Of a stretch of 64,000 nt of DNA, positions 13,060 through 25,752 are shown one piece after another. The stretch covers positions 620,001-684,000 of the forward strand of contig NZ_JACVPF010000002.1 in assembly GCF_018882055.1 (NCBI RefSeq). The letters are read 5' to 3'. The notes beneath the pieces are model-generated. The model worked only from the letters and a program-made list of their open reading frames with translations. It ran no database searches and had not been told where the DNA came from. The stretch is from Polynucleobacter sp. es-MAR-4. Its GTDB lineage: Bacteria > Pseudomonadota > Gammaproteobacteria > Burkholderiales > Burkholderiaceae. The translations under genes were made by a program, and so were the position numbers. Position 1 is the stretch's first letter; each line of letters opens with the position of its first letter.

Positions 13060-14202
13060 ATGTCAAATCATCTAAATTCTGCACTCTCTGAGCCATCTAT
13101 TGCCAATCCTTTGGCTCCTGATCTTCCATTGCCGCATCGAAAAGTCATTCGCAGCTGGCTGATCCCAATGGCTGAAGGGGAAACAGTAAAAGCAATCGCG
13201 CTTCTAGTATTAGATGCTGTTTTGTGGCTTGCCTGTATCGCTGGCACTATTTTTGTCGAAAGCATCCTCATCAAGATCATCTTGGGCTTGGTTGCTGGCT
13301 TTGTTACTGGCCGCATCTTTATCTTAGGTCATGATGCTTGCCACCAAAGCTACACTCCACACCGCGAACTCAACAAGGTATTGGGTCGCATTGCATTCCT
13401 GCCATCCTTAACCCCATATAGCTTATGGGATGTAGGCCATAATGTTGTTCACCACGGTCAAACTAACCTCAAGGGCTTTGACTTTGTCTGGGCTCCATTA
13501 TCAAAAGCAGAGTTTGATGCCTTACCAGCATGGCGCAAAGGTTTAGAGCGCCTGTACCGAAGCGGCTGGGGCCCTGTTTTCTACTACCTCATTGAAATTT
13601 GGTGGAGACGTGAGTACTTCCCAAATGCCAAGAACAAACCAGGCGATCGCCCAATTTTCTTGAAAGACAATTTGCTAGTTACTGGCTTTGCCATCATCTG
13701 GATTGGCTGCCTTATTGCTGGCGCGCTTGCTACCGGCCAATCAGTTTGGCTCGGCCTGATTACTGGCTTTGTTGTTCCTTTCTTGTTCTGGAACGGAATG
13801 ATTGGCTTTGTGGTCTATGTTCACCATACCCACCCAAAAGTTTCTTGGTACGACAAAAAGTCCGGGTGGTTACGCGCCCAGCCTTTTGTTTCAACCACGG
13901 TGCATTTGACCTTTAACTGGATCTGGGGCTCTTTAATGCACCACATCATGGAACACACTGCCCATCACGTAGATATGAGTGTTCCCCTATACCGCCTCCA
14001 AGAGGCTCAAAATACCCTGGAAACCATCCTTCCAGAGCGTATTTTTATACAAAAGTTCTCTTGGGCCTGGTATTTCGATACAGCACGTAAATGCAAGCTC
14101 TATGATTTCGAGAACAAGGCTTGGCTCGATTTTGACGGCAATAAAACGGCTGATTCAGTCAGAGTCGTCTTAAGCCCAGCCCCAGCGGGACAAAACGGGT
14201 AA
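13060..14202 (+). CDS. Membrane fatty acid desaturase family protein
   Basis: A 380-residue integral membrane di-iron protein. The three histidine boxes are clear: HDACH at residues 91-95, HNVVHH at 127-132, and HHIMEHTAHH near 300. Hydrophobic segments occur around residues 47-66, 70-90 and 215-255. The family uses O2 to introduce a double bond or hydroxyl into an acyl chain, and the exact substrate is unknown. I chose the ATG at 13060; an in-frame TTG at 13048 would add four residues. The gene stands alone between tRNA-Arg and the small zinc-ribbon ORF. Confidence 0.88.
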   Translation: MSNHLNSALSEPSIANPLAPDLPLPHRKVIRSWLIPMAEGETVKAIALLVLDAVLWLACIAGTIFVESILIKIILGLVAGFVTGRIFILGHDACHQSYTPHRELNKVLGRIAFLPSLTPYSLWDVGHNVVHHGQTNLKGFDFVWAPLSKAEFDALPAWRKGLERLYRSGWGPVFYYLIEIWWRREYFPNAKNKPGDRPIFLKDNLLVTGFAIIWIGCLIAGALATGQSVWLGLITGFVVPFLFWNGMIGFVVYVHHTHPKVSWYDKKSGWLRAQPFVSTTVHLTFNWIWGSLMHHIMEHTAHHVDMSVPLYRLQEAQNTLETILPERIFIQKFSWAWYFDTARKCKLYDFENKAWLDFDGNKTADSVRVVLSPAPAGQNG

Positions 14203-14243
14203 AATAGATCTTCTGTACAAGATTTGGCTTACCCGGATTGCCC

Positions 14244-14429
14244 ATGACTACCTCGACTCCAGCTGCTACCCAAGAAACCTCACAGAGCCTCAAGTTTTGC
14301 TCTTCATGCAGTCGCGAAAAGCGCCTGGAAGGCGGTACCTGGATTCCAACAAGCAATCGTAAGCAACGCTGGATTTGTGCAAGCTGCTTGTACAACCGCA
14401 CACACCGTACTGGCTCTGCAAAAACCTAA
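14244..14429 (+). CDS. Small zinc-ribbon-like protein of unknown function
   Basis: A 61-residue ORF from ATG 14244. It has two CxxC pairs (CSSC near residues 19-22 and CASC near 45-48), a spacing typical of a zinc knuckle or ribbon, with basic residues between and after them. The first 14 residues are Thr/Ser-rich and likely disordered. I do not recognise a named family. It lies 41 bases after the desaturase in the same direction and could be co-transcribed. Support comes from the ordered cysteine pattern; it may still be a chance frame. Confidence 0.55.
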   Translation: MTTSTPAATQETSQSLKFCSSCSREKRLEGGTWIPTSNRKQRWICASCLYNRTHRTGSAKT

Positions 14430-14461
14430 TTTCTCATTAGGCTTCACCAACTCAAGATTGA

Positions 14462-15100
14462 TCAATCCCCAACATAGGGGTTTGTTTGGCGCTCTTTGCC
14501 AAACGTAGACATAGGCCCATGACCAGGAACAAACTGAACATCGTCACCTAATGGCCACAGTTTTGTTTTAATTGCATGAATTAAATCCGCGTGATTGCCG
14601 CGAGGAAAATCGGTTCTCCCGATTGAGCCCGCAAAAAGCACATCGCCCACCAGAGCTAAGCGATCTTCCTTATCAAAGAAAACAACATGCCCTGGCGTGT
14701 GGCCTGGACAATGCAAAACCTCTAAATCAACATTACCCACTTGCACATGATCGCCATCTTCTAGCCATCGCGTTGGTACAAATGCTTTTGCATGCCCAAA
14801 GCCAAAGCGCACAGTTTGTTCAGGCAATTGATCCAACCAAAACTGCTCATCTATTTGTGGGCCCTCAATAGGCACGCCCAATTGATCAGCTAAGTCCTTG
14901 GCTGCAGCACAATGGTCTAGATGGCCGTGAGTTAATAAAATCTTTTTAACGTTTCCGCCCAATTGTTTAACGCCATCCAAAATCTTGTCGATATCTCCGC
15001 CCGGATCAACCACTGCTGCATCGCCAGTTTCCTGGCAAACCAAGATAGAACAGTTTTGTTCAAATGGGGTAACAGGAACAATTCCTAATTTGATCGGCAT
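14462..15100 (-). CDS. Metallo-beta-lactamase fold hydrolase (glyoxalase II-like, YcbL type)
   Basis: A 212-residue MBL-fold enzyme. The metal motif is THGHLDH near residues 55-61, followed by CPGHTPGHVVF near 130-140, GDVLFAGSIGRTD near 152-164 and a terminal PGHGP. This layout matches the short type II glyoxalases such as YcbL, which hydrolyse S-lactoylglutathione or similar thioesters. The start at 15100 gives the usual N-terminus MPIKLGIVPVTPFEQNC; an upstream ATG at 15130 would add ten residues. It is divergent from gcvH. Confidence 0.88.
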   Translation of the reverse strand: MPIKLGIVPVTPFEQNCSILVCQETGDAAVVDPGGDIDKILDGVKQLGGNVKKILLTHGHLDHCAAAKDLADQLGVPIEGPQIDEQFWLDQLPEQTVRFGFGHAKAFVPTRWLEDGDHVQVGNVDLEVLHCPGHTPGHVVFFDKEDRLALVGDVLFAGSIGRTDFPRGNHADLIHAIKTKLWPLGDDVQFVPGHGPMSTFGKERQTNPYVGD

Positions 15101-15174
15101 AAATAGAAAACGCTTAAATTGATTAGCCACTAGTTTATGGCAAAGACGCTAGAATATATCTCACAGGATACACA

Positions 15175-15567
15175 ATGAAAACTCAAGACACATTTAAATT
15201 CGCAGAATCACATGAATGGGCCAGCATCGAAGATGATGGACTCGTGTGGGTTGGTATTAGCAATCACGCACAAGAAGCTTTGGGTGATGTCATGTTTTTT
15301 CAAGCACCTAAGATTGGGCAACAAGTAAAACAAGGCGAGGCTATTGCTGCGATAGAGTCTGTTAAGGCGGCGAGCGATATTCATGCACCCATTAATGGCG
15401 AGATCGTCGCTCTCAATGAAGAGATGGATGCCAGCCCTGAAGTGGTGAATGAAAAGCCTTACGCAGTTTGGCTATTTAAAATTAAGCCGACATCAACAGA
15501 ATCTCTGACTGCTAATCTCGATAGCTTAATGTCTCTTGCGCAATACGAATCTGGCCCAGGCGCTTAA
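15175..15567 (+). CDS. gcvH: Glycine cleavage system H protein
   Basis: A 130-residue lipoyl carrier. The lipoylation site lies in IESVKAASD with Lys64, and the N-terminal FAESHEWA and GISNHAQEALGDVMF stretches are typical of GcvH. H protein shuttles the aminomethyl group between the P, T and L proteins. An AGGAT ribosome binding site precedes the ATG. No gcvT or gcvP is near, so the partners must be elsewhere, or the protein serves in lipoate transfer. Its end overlaps the converging priA by 4 bases. Confidence 0.95.
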   Translation: MKTQDTFKFAESHEWASIEDDGLVWVGISNHAQEALGDVMFFQAPKIGQQVKQGEAIAAIESVKAASDIHAPINGEIVALNEEMDASPEVVNEKPYAVWLFKIKPTSTESLTANLDSLMSLAQYESGPGA

Positions 15568-17696
15568 ATAGCAATCGGATCGCGCTCTACTAACCAGCGA
15601 ATATGGGATGTTTTACTAATTCTTCCTGTTGAATCTTGGCGTAGTTCTTGATCAATCATTTCTAGCGCTTCTTGCAATAGCTTGCGATTACCAGATTCGA
15701 TTAATAATTGGGCGCGCTCTGAGCCAGCAACCCTCATTACTGGCTTAGGCACTGGGTCATAGATCTTCAGCTCTTTAGTAATCATCCCTCTATTTCTCAT
15801 ACGAGCCTTCAGTTCATTTAAAAACTGAATTGCCTTATCTAGGCTCTTTCCCTCTGCATGGATGAGGGCTTGATAGGAGTAGGGCGGCAACTTCGCTTCC
15901 TCCCGCTCGGCAGCAGTAAAAGCTAAAAATCCATCTACGTCATGTCTTAATAAATATTGGAATACGGGTGATTCTGGATACTGGGTCTCGATATAAATAT
16001 CACCGCCAGCTTCACCGCTGGTACCAGATCTGCCAGCGCGTCCAGCCACTTGAACCAACTGTGCAAATAATCTTTCAGCAGCTCTAAAGTCTGCAGAGTA
16101 GAGTCGACTGTCAGCATCCAAAACTGCAACCAATCCAATATTTTGATAATCATGTCCCTTGGCAATCATTTGAGTGCCAACAACAATATCTACATTGCCT
16201 TCGTGTATTTCCTGAAAGAGCGTCTCCGCCCCCTTGCTCTTTCTGCTCGAGTCTGTGTCTACCCTCAGCACTCTTGCCTTTGGCCACATTTGCTCAATAG
16301 CGTCTTCTAGTTTTTGTGTGCCATGGCCTAAGGTTTTTAAATCAGCGTTGCCACAATCTGGGCAAAAATGTGGAATCGGTTTTACTAGCCCACAGTGATG
16401 ACAGCTCAATACCGATCTTTTTCCTAAAGCGCCTGCCTTATGCATCACCGTATAAGTGGAGCATTGAGTACATTTTGACAACCAATTACATGCCGAGCAA
16501 CTCAGCACTGGAGCATAGCCTCGGCGATTAATTAAAATTAGGCTCTGCTTTTTTTCCGCAAGCGATTTACTAATTGCATTTGCAAGCGTTTTAGTAATGA
16601 GGCTTTTTTCCTTTGGAGCATCCGCATCGCCAGGGCTGAATTGACTTTGTGGGTCGCGTGTGTTGATTAAATGCACGCTGGGAAGACTTGCGCCCTGAGC
16701 GCGCTGATCCAAACGAATGTATTCATAGCGACCCGACTGAGCTGCGAGCCAAGTTTCTAGTGATGGTGTTGCCGATGAAAGCAGGATAGGAATTTTTTGG
16801 TCATGCGCCCTCCATATTGCTAAATCTCTTGCTGAATATCGCGTACCATCTTGCTGTTTATACGATGGGTCATGCTCCTCGTCGACTACGATAGCGCGCA
16901 AGTTTGGCATCGGAGTTAATGCTGCCAACCTTGTTCCTAGAATAATTTGTGCTTTGCCAGTCATTGCCTCATACCAAGCAACGCCTCTCTTCTTTTCACT
17001 GACACCACTATGTAACACTGCCATCTTTTTATCTGGGAAATATGCGCTTACTCGCCTCTCTAGTTGCGGTGTTAAGTTGATTTCTGGCACCAGCAATAAG
17101 ACCTGCGCACTTTCATCATTGAAGATACTTGTTAGCCAATTTAGGAAGACCGCTGTTTTGCCGCTCCCCGTCTGACCCTGCAATAAGATCGCTCTAAATT
17201 GTTTTTCTTTTTCGCCATTTGCAACTAATTGCTGAAGGGCCATTTGTTGATTTGGGTTCAATTGATCTTGCGTAATCAACCCCTCTGGAACTGCATCAAT
17301 CTTTTTTTTGTTCTTCTTTTCTGCTGATGCTAATTTTTCTGGGATCTTTTCCCAATCGTCAGCTTTTTTCCACATCTGTGGAATAACGGGCAGGATGGTT
17401 TCACCTAGGGCGTGGATGTAATACTGGCTTGCGAAATTCATTAATCGCAGCAGGGCTGGATCAAATGGCGGAAGGGGGGCAAGGCGCTCTACAGCTTTTA
17501 GTTTTGCCAGATCATACTCGGAGTGACTGCTAACTTTGCTTACCAAGCCTACTATTTTTGATCTGGCAAAAGGCACCTCGACGACATGACCAATTGCTGG
17601 CAATTTGCCTAATTTTTGAGCATCCCATAGATAGTCGAAGCCCTGAGCCAACGGCTTATCTACAACTACTTGCACAACGATGGGTTTGGACGTCAT
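15564..17696 (-). CDS. priA: Primosomal protein N' (replication restart helicase PriA)
   Basis: A 710-residue DEXH helicase. An N-terminal 3'-DNA-binding domain spans about residues 1-110. Walker A GQTGSGKT is at 174-181 and the DEEH box near 272-275. A zinc-binding region carries paired cysteines (CSACNWLSKCTQC and CHHCGLVKPIPHFCPDCG). The C-terminal helicase motifs include GTQMIAKGHD and QVAGRAGR. PriA reloads the replisome at stalled forks. Two DnaA-box-like sequences lie just upstream of the start. Length is near the E. coli protein (732). Confidence 0.97.
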   Translation of the reverse strand: MTSKPIVVQVVVDKPLAQGFDYLWDAQKLGKLPAIGHVVEVPFARSKIVGLVSKVSSHSEYDLAKLKAVERLAPLPPFDPALLRLMNFASQYYIHALGETILPVIPQMWKKADDWEKIPEKLASAEKKNKKKIDAVPEGLITQDQLNPNQQMALQQLVANGEKEKQFRAILLQGQTGSGKTAVFLNWLTSIFNDESAQVLLLVPEINLTPQLERRVSAYFPDKKMAVLHSGVSEKKRGVAWYEAMTGKAQIILGTRLAALTPMPNLRAIVVDEEHDPSYKQQDGTRYSARDLAIWRAHDQKIPILLSSATPSLETWLAAQSGRYEYIRLDQRAQGASLPSVHLINTRDPQSQFSPGDADAPKEKSLITKTLANAISKSLAEKKQSLILINRRGYAPVLSCSACNWLSKCTQCSTYTVMHKAGALGKRSVLSCHHCGLVKPIPHFCPDCGNADLKTLGHGTQKLEDAIEQMWPKARVLRVDTDSSRKSKGAETLFQEIHEGNVDIVVGTQMIAKGHDYQNIGLVAVLDADSRLYSADFRAAERLFAQLVQVAGRAGRSGTSGEAGGDIYIETQYPESPVFQYLLRHDVDGFLAFTAAEREEAKLPPYSYQALIHAEGKSLDKAIQFLNELKARMRNRGMITKELKIYDPVPKPVMRVAGSERAQLLIESGNRKLLQEALEMIDQELRQDSTGRISKTSHIRWLVERDPIAI

Positions 17697-17956
17697 TCGC
17701 TAAATTTTCTGTCTTACCCTGTGGATAAGTCTGTGGATATCATTCTTTGCTTTATGTCTCTGAGTTCATTTTATAGGAATGCCATCTGGTATGGAAAATT
17801 AGTATTTTATTAATTTTCTATATAAATCAATAGCTTAAATTGATTACTAAATGTGAAAGTTCATATTTCTCACGAATCTCACTGTATTTATGATTTTGCA
17901 CATTTCTGTGCATAACTTTTGCCAAAATATCTGCAAAAGTTAGCAATTACTTGTGC
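17697..17956. other. A/T-rich spacer with two DnaA-box-like sites upstream of priA
   Basis: A 260-base spacer between the hemE end and the priA start, with no gene. TGTGGATAA at 17720-17728 is an exact DnaA box, and TGTGGATAT at 17732-17740 differs by one base. The rest is A/T-rich and must hold the priA promoter on the minus strand, which I could not define. Confidence 0.5.
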
Positions 17957-19069
17957 TTATTGCTTTGCCCGCAGGGCTTTTGACCTAGAGATTACAGCCT
18001 CGGAGAGAGCCGTCACGCTTTCAGGCGGGGTAAATTGGTTAATGCCATGCCCTAAATTAAAGACATGGCCATCAAGTGCATGTAATCCCGATTTTAAGGC
18101 TGGGGCGCTGGCCAAGTCGTCCAAAAGACCTTCCGCTGCTGAAGCAATTTTCTTTGGCTCTGAAAACAAAATCAGTGGATCTAAATTGCCCTGCAGAGCT
18201 AAAGGCTTCTTAATATCTAAGAGTTGCTTACGAGCGCGACTTAATCGCATAGTCCAGTCAATCGCGATAACATCAGCGCCAACTTGAGCCATATCATTCA
18301 ACCAAATACCGCCGCCTTTAGTAAACATGATGATTGGGATCTTGCGTCCCTCATGTTCGCGCGGCAGCAATGCGATAACTTTTTGCATGGCCGCTAAAGA
18401 CATGCGCTGATACCAACCATCAGGAAGCAAACCTCCCCAAGTATCAAAAATCATCAGCGCTTGTGCGCCAGCTTTTACCTGCTCAATTAAATAAGCGGCT
18501 ACTGACTGCACATTAATTTCAAGAATATGTTCCAGCAAATCAGGGCGGCTAAACATCATCGTCTTGGCATGACGGAAGTCATCAGAGCCAGAACCATCAA
18601 TCATGTAGCAAGCCAGCGTCCACGGGCTTCCAGAGAATCCAATCAAGGGTACGCGCTGCTTGCCATCCTGAATCAAAGCTTTACGAATTTCAGAGACAGC
18701 ATCAAAAACATATTTAAGCTGATCCATATCCGCAACACATAACTTCTTCACCGCCTCTTCAGTTCGAAGTGGATGATCAAAGCTAGGCCCTTCGCCCGCT
18801 GTAAATTTCAAACCCAAACCCATTGCATCGGGGATGGTCAAAATGTCAGAGAACAAAATTGCTGCGTCTAGTGGATAACGGTCCAATGGCTGGAGCGTTA
18901 CTTCGGTAGCGTAGGCTGGATTTTTAGCAAGGCCAAGAAAGCTTCCGGCTCTTGCACGAGTAGCGTTGTACTCAGGTAGGTAGCGGCCCGCTTGGCGCAT
19001 GAGCCAAAGCGGTGTTTGATCAACCGCTTCGCCCAAGCAGGCTTTTAAAAACCGATCATTTAACAACAA
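17957..19069 (-). CDS. hemE: Uroporphyrinogen decarboxylase
   Basis: A 370-residue HemE, the usual size. The N-terminus reads [15 protein letters not shown] (about residues 20-34), the decarboxylase signature that carries the substrate-binding Arg residues. [16 protein letters not shown] near residues 144-159 is the second signature. It converts uroporphyrinogen III to coproporphyrinogen III in haem synthesis. The gene starts 15 bases after atpC ends, so it may be read from the atp transcript. Confidence 0.97.
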   Translation of the reverse strand: MLLNDRFLKACLGEAVDQTPLWLMRQAGRYLPEYNATRARAGSFLGLAKNPAYATEVTLQPLDRYPLDAAILFSDILTIPDAMGLGLKFTAGEGPSFDHPLRTEEAVKKLCVADMDQLKYVFDAVSEIRKALIQDGKQRVPLIGFSGSPWTLACYMIDGSGSDDFRHAKTMMFSRPDLLEHILEINVQSVAAYLIEQVKAGAQALMIFDTWGGLLPDGWYQRMSLAAMQKVIALLPREHEGRKIPIIMFTKGGGIWLNDMAQVGADVIAIDWTMRLSRARKQLLDIKKPLALQGNLDPLILFSEPKKIASAAEGLLDDLASAPALKSGLHALDGHVFNLGHGINQFTPPESVTALSEAVISRSKALRAKQ

Positions 19070-19084
19070 GGAGATGACCGGCTC

Positions 19085-19501
19085 TTACTTTTTACGACGG
19101 AAACGAGCAATTGCTGCAAGCTGTGCTGCTGCCATTGCAAACTCTGATTGAGCCAAGGCCAAATCAAAGTCTGTTCCGCGATTTTGCATTGCTTCTTCAG
19201 CGCGCTTCTTAGCTTCGTTAGCTTTAGCTTCATCTAAATCATGGCCGCGAATAGCAGTGTCTGCCAATACAGTGACATGATCAGGCTGAACTTCTAAATA
19301 GCCACCCGCAACGAATACAAACTCTTCATCACCATCAGCTTTTTCAATACGAACTGAACCTGGACGAATGCGTGTAATCAAAGGAGTGTGGCCGCGCAAA
19401 ATACCGAGCTCACCATTTTCACCAGGAAGCGCAACAAACTTGGCTTCACCGCTGAAAATAGATTGCTCAGCACTTACTACATCGACGCGTATGGTTGACA
19501 T
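19085..19501 (-). CDS. atpC: ATP synthase epsilon subunit
   Basis: A 138-residue F1 epsilon subunit with an N-terminal beta barrel ([32 protein letters not shown] near residues 27-43) and a C-terminal helical hairpin rich in Ala, Glu and Lys. It links the rotor to the F1 head and inhibits ATP hydrolysis. It is the last gene of the operon, 21 bases after atpD. Confidence 0.96.
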   Translation of the reverse strand: MSTIRVDVVSAEQSIFSGEAKFVALPGENGELGILRGHTPLITRIRPGSVRIEKADGDEEFVFVAGGYLEVQPDHVTVLADTAIRGHDLDEAKANEAKKRAEEAMQNRGTDFDLALAQSEFAMAAAQLAAIARFRRKK

Positions 19502-19522
19502 AATTTCCCTAGATGAGTTCGA

Positions 19523-20938
<1,416 letters not shown>

Positions 20939-20978
20939 TTAATTCCTGAATTCTTTCGTATTCCTAAACGCTGACCGC

Positions 20979-21848
20979 TTAAACAGCAGCCGCTCCGCCA
21001 ACAATCTCTGACAACTCTTTAGTAATAGCAGCCTGTCGTGTTTTGTTGTATTCCAATTGCAATTCGCCGATCACATTCTTCGCATTATCTGAAGCGGCCT
21101 TCATTGAGACCATCCGTGCAGATTGCTCTGAAGCCATATTTTCAGCAACAGCTTGATAAATCATTGCCTCTACGTAACGCTTGAGCAGTCCATTCAAAAT
21201 AGACTCTGCATCTGGTTCGTAGATGTAATCCCAAGAATTTCCTGCTTTCTCTTCTGGAGTTAATGCTGCTGGCTCCAGTGGCAAGAGTTTTTCTAAAACA
21301 GGCTCTTGTTTCATTGCGTTAACAAAGCGGGTGTATGCCAAATAAACAGCATCAATCTCGCCGCGCTCAAACGCTTCCAACTGGGCAGTGATTGCGCCAA
21401 TCAAAACATCCATATGTGGCGTGTCGCCAATCTGAATTGTTTGAGAAATGAGTTTTGCTTTAGAACGATTTAAAAACTGGAGGCCTTTTGAACCGATGGC
21501 AGTGTATTCAATGCCAACATTGCTGCCTTCCATATCGCGCACTTGGTTTGCAATCAGACGCAATACGTTGGTATTCAAACCACCGCACAAACCTTTGTCT
21601 GTTGTAACCAAGATCGTGCCAATTTTCTTCACTTCGCGAGTTGCCATGTATGCAGGGCGGAACTCAGGATTTGCTTTGGAAAGATTGGCAACAATTTCAC
21701 GAATTTTTTCGGCATATGGGCGCGCATTACGCATGCGCTCTTGGGCACGACGCATCTTGGATGCGGCGACCATTTCCATTGCCTTCGTGATCTTGCGCGT
21801 GTTTTGCACGCTCTTGATCTTAGATCGTATCTCTTTTGTGCTTGCCAT
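20979..21848 (-). CDS. atpG: ATP synthase gamma subunit
   Basis: A 289-residue central stalk subunit. The N-terminal coiled coil starts [22 protein letters not shown] and the C-terminal helix includes [14 protein letters not shown], both highly typical. It rotates within the alpha3beta3 head. Length and position between atpA and atpD are standard. Confidence 0.97.
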   Translation of the reverse strand: MASTKEIRSKIKSVQNTRKITKAMEMVAASKMRRAQERMRNARPYAEKIREIVANLSKANPEFRPAYMATREVKKIGTILVTTDKGLCGGLNTNVLRLIANQVRDMEGSNVGIEYTAIGSKGLQFLNRSKAKLISQTIQIGDTPHMDVLIGAITAQLEAFERGEIDAVYLAYTRFVNAMKQEPVLEKLLPLEPAALTPEEKAGNSWDYIYEPDAESILNGLLKRYVEAMIYQAVAENMASEQSARMVSMKAASDNAKNVIGELQLEYNKTRQAAITKELSEIVGGAAAV

Positions 21849-21865
21849 GATTTATGCGAGCCCTC

Positions 21866-23407
21866 TTAGAAAGAGGCTGAACGCTTGTAATCCTCAATTG
21901 CGGCACGCAAAGCAGCTTCGTCATCTTTGCTCAAATCTTTTGTATCTTCGATACGGCCAACTAAATCAGCGTATTTAGATTTCAAATGATCTTGCAAACC
22001 TTTTTCGAATGGCAATACGTTCTTCACTTCGAGGTCATCAAAATAACCGTTATTCACAGCGTAGAGTGAAGCTGCCATTTCCCAAACCTGCAAAGGCTTG
22101 TACTGAGCTTGCTTACACAATTCTGTAACACGACGACCTCGCTCTAACTGCTTACGAGTTGCTTCGTCAAGGTCAGAAGCGAACTGCGCAAACGCTGCCA
22201 ATTCACGGTACTGTGCCAAGTCGGTACGAATACCGCCAGACAATTTCTTAATGACTTTAGTTTGAGCTGCACCACCAACACGTGACACAGAAATACCGGC
22301 GTTAATCGCAGGACGTACACCCGCGTTAAACAAGTCAGTTTCCAAGAAGATCTGACCGTCGGTAATCGAAATTACGTTAGTTGGAACGAATGCAGAAACG
22401 TCACCGGCCTGAGTTTCAATAATTGGCAATGCAGTCAAAGAACCTGTCTTACCTTTTACTGAACCATTTGTAAATTTCTCTACGTATTCAGCGTTTACAC
22501 GAGCAGCGCGCTCTAACAAACGTGAGTGGAGGTAGAACACGTCGCCAGGGTAAGCTTCGCGGCCTGGTGGGCGACGCAAGAGCAAAGAAATCTGACGGTA
22601 TGCAACAGCTTGTTTTGTTAAATCGTCATAAACGATCAATGCGTCTTCGCCACGGTCACGGAAGTATTCGCCCATTGTGCAACCAGCATATGCTGAGAGG
22701 TATTGCATCGCTGCAGACTCAGAAGCACTTGCAGCAACAACAACGGTGTATTCCATTGCGCCTAGCTCTGTGAGCTTACGAACAACGTTAGCAATAGTAG
22801 AAGCTTTTTGACCAATCGCAACGTAAACGCAATAAACGCCTTTACCTTTTTGGTTAATGATTGCGTCAACCGCAACAGCTGTCTTACCTGTTTGACGGTC
22901 ACCAATGATCAACTCGCGCTGACCACGGCCGATTGGAACCATTGCATCAATCGCCTTCAAACCAGTTTGAACTGGCTGGCTAACAGATTGACGAGCGATA
23001 ACGCCTGGAGCAACTTTTTCGATAAAGTCAGTCAACTTAGTATTGATTGGGCCTTTGCCATCAATCGGTTGACCGAGTGCGTTTACAACGCGACCGAGCA
23101 ACTCTGGACCAACTGGAACTTCCAAAATGCGGCCAGTACATTTAACTGGGTCGCCTTCTTTAATGTGGGTGTACTCACCCAACACTACAGCACCAACTGA
23201 ATCACGCTCAAGGTTCAACGCGAGGCCGATTGTGTTGTTAGGGAATTCCAACATTTCGCCCTGCATAACACCAGACAAGCCATGTACGCGGCAAATACCG
23301 TCGGTCACTGAAATTACAGTGCCTTCGTTGCGAAGCTGGGAATCAACACCCATTTCGCTAATTCGGCTTTTGATCAGTTCACTGATCTCGGAAGGGTTGA
23401 GTTGCAT
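21866..23407 (-). CDS. atpA: ATP synthase alpha subunit
   Basis: A 513-residue alpha subunit with the P-loop [15 protein letters not shown] near residues 169-183 and the family signature around [14 protein letters not shown] near 363-376. It holds non-catalytic nucleotide sites in F1. The gene is 45 bases from atpH and 17 bases from atpG, in the standard IBEFHAGDC order. Confidence 0.98.
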   Translation of the reverse strand: MQLNPSEISELIKSRISEMGVDSQLRNEGTVISVTDGICRVHGLSGVMQGEMLEFPNNTIGLALNLERDSVGAVVLGEYTHIKEGDPVKCTGRILEVPVGPELLGRVVNALGQPIDGKGPINTKLTDFIEKVAPGVIARQSVSQPVQTGLKAIDAMVPIGRGQRELIIGDRQTGKTAVAVDAIINQKGKGVYCVYVAIGQKASTIANVVRKLTELGAMEYTVVVAASASESAAMQYLSAYAGCTMGEYFRDRGEDALIVYDDLTKQAVAYRQISLLLRRPPGREAYPGDVFYLHSRLLERAARVNAEYVEKFTNGSVKGKTGSLTALPIIETQAGDVSAFVPTNVISITDGQIFLETDLFNAGVRPAINAGISVSRVGGAAQTKVIKKLSGGIRTDLAQYRELAAFAQFASDLDEATRKQLERGRRVTELCKQAQYKPLQVWEMAASLYAVNNGYFDDLEVKNVLPFEKGLQDHLKSKYADLVGRIEDTKDLSKDDEAALRAAIEDYKRSASF

Positions 23408-23452
23408 TACTTACTCCTGGGTCTTATTTCGTATGTTCTTAATAGGGATAAC

Positions 23453-23989
23453 TTATGCGCCAAGACTTGCTTGCATTTGAGCTAACTGTGCCTTAACTGA
23501 ACTATCCAATACTTCATCTCCAACTTGAATGCGAACTCCGCCAATCAACGCAGGATCTACTTGAATAGTTGGGCGCAATTCTTTACCCCCAAAGCGCTTC
23601 TTCAAACTTGACAACAAATCATTCAACGCAGAACCCTCTAATGGGAATGCGCTAGTAATCATTACTTCTGCTGCACCTTCGCTCTGATTTTTCATTGCCT
23701 CAAATTGACGAGCAATTTCAGGAATGGCAGATAAACGATGGTTTTGATTTACAAGACTTAAAAAGCTTGCAACTTTGCCGTCCAGCTTTGTCTTCACCAT
23801 GCCGGAAAGCAATTTGCTTAAATCATCTGCAGATACTTTTGGATTGTTTGATAAAGCAGCAACCTCTGGCAATGCAGCTAGCTGCGCCAATTCATTTAAC
23901 TGCTCTAAACAAGAAGCAAGCTCAGCAGGCTTGGCACTTTGAAAAAGTGCTTCAGCATAAGGGCGTGCAATAGTGGCTAATTCAGCCAT
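23453..23989 (-). CDS. atpH: ATP synthase delta subunit
   Basis: A 178-residue delta subunit, beginning ATIARPYAEALFQSA, with the C-terminal DPALIGGVRIQVGDEVLDSSVKAQL region that contacts the b subunits. It joins F1 to the peripheral stalk. One base separates it from atpF. Confidence 0.96.
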   Translation of the reverse strand: MAELATIARPYAEALFQSAKPAELASCLEQLNELAQLAALPEVAALSNNPKVSADDLSKLLSGMVKTKLDGKVASFLSLVNQNHRLSAIPEIARQFEAMKNQSEGAAEVMITSAFPLEGSALNDLLSSLKKRFGGKELRPTIQVDPALIGGVRIQVGDEVLDSSVKAQLAQMQASLGA

Positions 23990-23990
23990 A

Positions 23991-24461
23991 TCAAAGTTCT
24001 GCCTTTAGTTGATCAAGCAATGTGCCATGGGCTTTTGCATCAACTTCACGACGCAAAATTTGCTCGGCACCTTTAACAGCCAACACTGCAACTTCAGCGC
24101 GCAACACTTCACGCGCACGAGTAACTTGTTGATCTGCATCTTGCTTAGCTTGAGAAATAATGCGGGCTGCTTCAGCTTGTGCGTTGACGCGAATTTCTTC
24201 AGCGGACATTTGTGCACGTTTTTCTGCTTCTGCAACACGCTGCACACCCTCTTGGCGTGCTTTATTTAATTCTTGCTCTGCTTCATTGCTTGCTAATGCG
24301 AGTGCTTCTTTACCGCGCTCGGCAGCAGCTAAGCCGTCAGCAATTTTGCTTGAACGCTCATCTAACGCCTTAACTAGCGGTGGCCACACAAAGCGTGCAA
24401 CAACCCACCATAAGACGAAGAAAACGATCATTTGCGCGAATAGGGTCGCGTTCAGATTCAC
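23991..24461 (-). CDS. atpF: ATP synthase b subunit
   Basis: A 156-residue b subunit, the same length as in E. coli. One N-terminal membrane helix (about residues 5-25, including [16 protein letters not shown]) is followed by a long Ala/Glu/Lys-rich coiled coil. Two copies form the peripheral stalk. Confidence 0.96.
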   Translation of the reverse strand: MNLNATLFAQMIVFFVLWWVVARFVWPPLVKALDERSSKIADGLAAAERGKEALALASNEAEQELNKARQEGVQRVAEAEKRAQMSAEEIRVNAQAEAARIISQAKQDADQQVTRAREVLRAEVAVLAVKGAEQILRREVDAKAHGTLLDQLKAEL

Positions 24462-24524
24462 GATATTCCTTTCAGTATTGTTGAGAACGGTTGGATGACC
24501 CGATGGTCATCCACGCCAAAACAA

Positions 24525-24821
<297 letters not shown>

Positions 24822-24837
24822 TTAAAAATAAAAAATC

Positions 24838-25716
<879 letters not shown>

Positions 25717-25752
25717 TTAACTAGTCCTTTGGTTCAATCTCATTTATTACTA

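Noticed and set aside
15131..15174. A glycine riboswitch before gcvH
   Set aside because: The 74-base region between the divergent genes is too short and shows no paired aptamer sequence.
22808..23200. A 130-codon plus-strand frame antisense to atpA
   Set aside because: Shadow of the highly conserved atpA gene; the sequence is Asn/Thr-rich without any motif.
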